A program made the position numbers and the translations under genes. This document shows positions 40,142 through 64,000 of a DNA stretch of 64,000 bases, piece by piece. The notes under the pieces are model-generated. The model saw nothing but the letters and a program-made list of their open reading frames with translations. It searched no databases and had not been told where the DNA came from. The DNA is from Mytilus californianus. Its lineage: Eukaryota; Mollusca; Bivalvia; Mytilida; Mytilidae. Location of the stretch: NCBI RefSeq assembly GCF_021869535.1, contig NW_026262669.1, positions 1,550,001 through 1,614,000 of the forward strand, in the 5' to 3' direction. The first letter of the stretch is position 1, and each line of letters starts with the position of its first letter.

Positions 40142-42962
40142 GTAAGTTTTCATTGCATTAGAAAACACTATTGGTCAATCTAAACAAACATAGGATGTTG
40201 ATATTTGGGTGGAAACATAAAACTGATGTTTGAAAACCAATGTCGGCCATGATGAAACAGTGTGTGCTAAAAATATCCGCGGGAAAGGCGTTGCTTGTGT
40301 TGTGTCTATTCTGCAACGTAGTCACTTTATTACAAAGCACATAACATTGCATTTTTAAAAATAAAACAAAATAAACGGATTTTTTTTTTTACATAATTTT
40401 GTCTCGGCCCCCTCCCCCTTTCTGTGATTTGAAGAATTATAGTGACAGTCAATAGCAATTTGAGCCAGTGTTGTACACCAAAATATTTATCATGTTAATA
40501 TTATCTTACGGTTTCCACGTAATGTTTTGTGGGCCGTTCTTCATCTTTTTCTGTAAGCATGTGCTTATACCTTTGATGTTGATTGGTCCCTTTGTATCTT
40601 ATTACTTTGTTGTGTTTTTAGTCTTTATGACCAGCTATATGAGTTCACTTTAGTTCTGATTCAATAAACTAGACCCTGATACAATATGAACAGCAGTATT
40701 GTTAAGAAGACACAACCAAAGATACATGTATCTTGAAAAAATAAGAAGATTGCTAATGTCAGTAATGAGACAACTCTCCAACAGAGACGAAAAATGATGT
40801 TTGATGTTCACTTTGCAAGAATGCAGCTATATAAAATTAAGGAGATGTGGTATGATTGCCAATGAGGCAACAATCCACCAATAAACCAATACTTGTTCTT
40901 TCATTAACTCTACTACTTGAATGTCTTCATCATGCTAAGAATAATATTGATTGCAAGATTTAGATTTGACTCATATTTATTTATCAAGGCTTTTGAACAA
41001 TTTCATAAACTGTGGAAAATGAATTTGTCGTTTAAAAAGTTTTTTAAAGAACTTTCTATGATATAATTCAAACAATTGTAAACTTAATTAATTTTGACCT
41101 TTTTGTCCTATCAGTTTTATGACTGTCTGTTTTACTTTCTGTCATCAGTATGCTCCACACAATTTGTCAATCTTTATCAAAACCAAAACATGTTTTTTAC
41201 AGCTTAATATAAAGCAATAAATGAAAAAGAATCCAGGTGACTAATCTGTTCTACTTCTCACCGCTAAACCTTTTTGAAATTCTGAATTATACCCCTCTAA
41301 GACATGAGGGCATATATAGTAATGCACATGTTTGTATGCCACATCCTGTAGTATCCATATTATAAATGAACTACTGCTTGAAATTTATACCATAAAATAC
41401 AGGTAAAGTTAGATTTTGATATTTTTGACATGTTCCTTTCAAGATTTATGCCCCTTACTGTAAAAGTTGAGATTTTCTTGGTTTCTAGATGATAATGATA
41501 TTACTGTGTGACCAAATCTTTCAGTAATTTTAGCACAGTGTCATTATTCATAAATCAGTCAAGTTCAATTTTCATGGTATTGACATTTACCGTTAAAGAG
41601 TTATTCACCTTAATTACCTTTAAACTTTGATATATTTTTTTGGGTCCATGTGATAAGTTGATACAAAATCTTTTTATATTTTAATATAATATTACATAAA
41701 TGAAACATAGAATATAGGTCACATTGGATTTTAATTGTGAATTTAAATTTCACATTTACTTTTTAAAGAGTTTTTCTTCAAGCAACAGTATCTTTGATCA
41801 TTAGATCAATGAATTCTACCTTTCTGTTATATAAGTTGTTTTATCCCACATGAGGCAAAATTATGTCTGTTACTGCTTACTGAAAGACATTCAGATTTAT
41901 ATTTTATTTCCTTGCCAAAAAATATTATGATAGAAATAACCTTTCCATTTTTTCTAGAGTAGAAAAAAATCAATTTCCACTGACTAAATTAGTCAAATTT
42001 TGAAAAAACAAGCATTCTGAGAGTATTGGAACAAAATGCTAACTTGATCTATAACTTGTCATAGTGTAAACTATATAACAAATATCAAGTCAATATCTTC
42101 AAGAATGACGAAAAGAAGCGTTGAAAACTGATTAAGTGAATTTTCTAAGTCCAAGGACCTTAACTCTGCACAAAATCATCAGACCGGAACAAAATTTGAT
42201 CTTGATCTGTAACTTGTCATGATAAAACTATATACCAATTATCAAATCAATATATTCAAGCATGACGAAAAAAAGTGCAGAAAATTGATTATTTGAGTGA
42301 ATTTTCTAAGTCCAAGGACCATAACTCTGCACAAAATCATCAGACCGCAACAAAATTCGAACTTGATCTGTAACTTGTCATGATATGACAATACACCAAA
42401 TATCAAATCAATATCTCCAAGCACAAAGAAAAAAAGTATGGAAAACTGATTATCCGGACTGACAGATGGACGGACAGAGTGCAATCCTAAAGTCCCCTCG
42501 ACTTCTTCGGTAGGGGACTAAAAATTGCCAAAACCAAGTGAAAAAGTTTTCATATCTTTGGAAATAGATAAAGTTCCATGCATAAGTTACCAGCTTCCTG
42601 GTGTAAATTGGGATCGCCTTGGAGAAAACGTGCGATTTCCCTGATTTTGTTACCAAAAAGAAAAGAAAAATTGTCAATCTACATGATCTTTCCAACTATT
42701 TTTTGGCAGGAGGCAGAACTAAAATTAATGGTACAAGAATGCATAAGTGTTTGTCAATTAATGAACATTGTATACACAGTCTTCACGATAAACTTTTAGA
42801 TCTATAGGCCCGGAAGTAAATTTTTGGAAAAATTTAGTTAGATTCTGCTGGCCTGTAGATATGATTTTTACAGGCCCTAGAGCAATTTTACAAGCCTGGG
42901 CTGCTGGGCCTGTGGTTCAGTGTGAAGACTGTATACAATTAAAAAATGGTCTTCCTTTACAG
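40142..42962. other. Putative SIN3 first intron
   Basis: No coding exon recognised. 40739-40890 carries two short fragments of the AAGAAGATGTGGTAT repeat. 42050-42530 holds a tandem array (separate entry). The remainder is plain A+T-rich sequence. Confidence 0.4.
42000..42530. repeat. Array of ~160-bp monomers ending in AGTCCCCTCGACTTCTTCGG
   Basis: TAACTTGTCATGAT recurs at about 42051, 42210 and 42371 (spacing 159-161). Monomers contain AAGTCCAAGGACCATAACTC and AAATCAATATCTCCAAGCA. The terminus is ACAGATGGACGGACAGAGTG, then AAAGTCCCCTCGACTTCTTC. The monomer core resembles that of the TATACG families. Confidence 0.8.
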
Positions 42963-42999
42963 GTATACATCTATCCTAACTATACAGTGTGTACAAATA

Positions 43000-43023
<24 letters not shown>
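42963..43023 (+). CDS. SIN3A: SIN3 exon 1 (start codon at 43000)
   Basis: Acceptor TTTACAG at 42962, donor GAGCAG|GTTAGT at 43023. ATG at 43000 gives MQRRVDEQ. The 37 bases before it are in-frame open but there is no earlier ATG in the exon, and the similarity starts here. Confidence 0.75.

Positions 43024-64000
<20,977 letters not shown>

Overview
This is a stretch of animal nuclear genome, most likely from a bivalve mollusc close to mussels. Two large intron-rich genes lie head to tail on the + strand. The non-coding DNA is A+T-rich and crowded with short palindromic elements, tRNA-derived SINEs and tandem arrays that I associate with bivalve genomes (from memory, not searched).

Region 1 (1-28485, +): the 3' part of a USP8-type ubiquitin-specific protease gene, eighteen coding exons giving about 913 residues. 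The order is a charged coiled coil, a canonical WW domain, a RSxSSP 14-3-3-type motif, then a complete USP catalytic domain with Cys, His and Asp boxes and two zinc-binding CxxC pairs. The 5' end lies outside the window. The exons join in phase with no frameshift.

Region 2 (about 23711-27600, -, inside the last USP8 intron): a nearly intact Penelope-like retroelement of the Naiad type. It has an N-terminal GIY-YIG endonuclease, a CxC linker and a C-terminal reverse transcriptase. One 1003-codon reading frame (27356 to 24348) is broken only by five TGA codons, with no TAA, TAG or frameshift. Four TGAs sit where this family has cysteine. In the 3' UTR, 62 bases after the stop, is a sequence that folds by hand into a textbook SECIS element. 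I read it as a selenoprotein-encoding retroelement; this is the most interesting object in the window.

Region 3 (28486-about 39700): an intergenic interval of about 11 kb made largely of repeats: nested MITEs, an AGATATCTTATA-rich hairpin element, a SINE split by a MITE, minisatellites, a LINE C-terminal fragment and an inverted-repeat composite.

Region 4 (about 39700-64000, +): a SIN3 co-repressor gene. A CpG-richer stretch with a possible non-coding first exon precedes the ATG at 43000. Twenty-one coding exons follow and run off the window end. They cover PAH1, PAH2, PAH3, the HDAC-interaction region and the start of an acidic segment, about 846 residues of a protein usually near 1200-1300.

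Two patterns recur. In three introns of the two host genes the exon end plus its 5' splice site has been tandemly duplicated into the intron (after 4728, 6399 and 61570). Several otherwise different repeat families contain tandem monomers of about 160-162 bp with a shared GGACMATAACT core.
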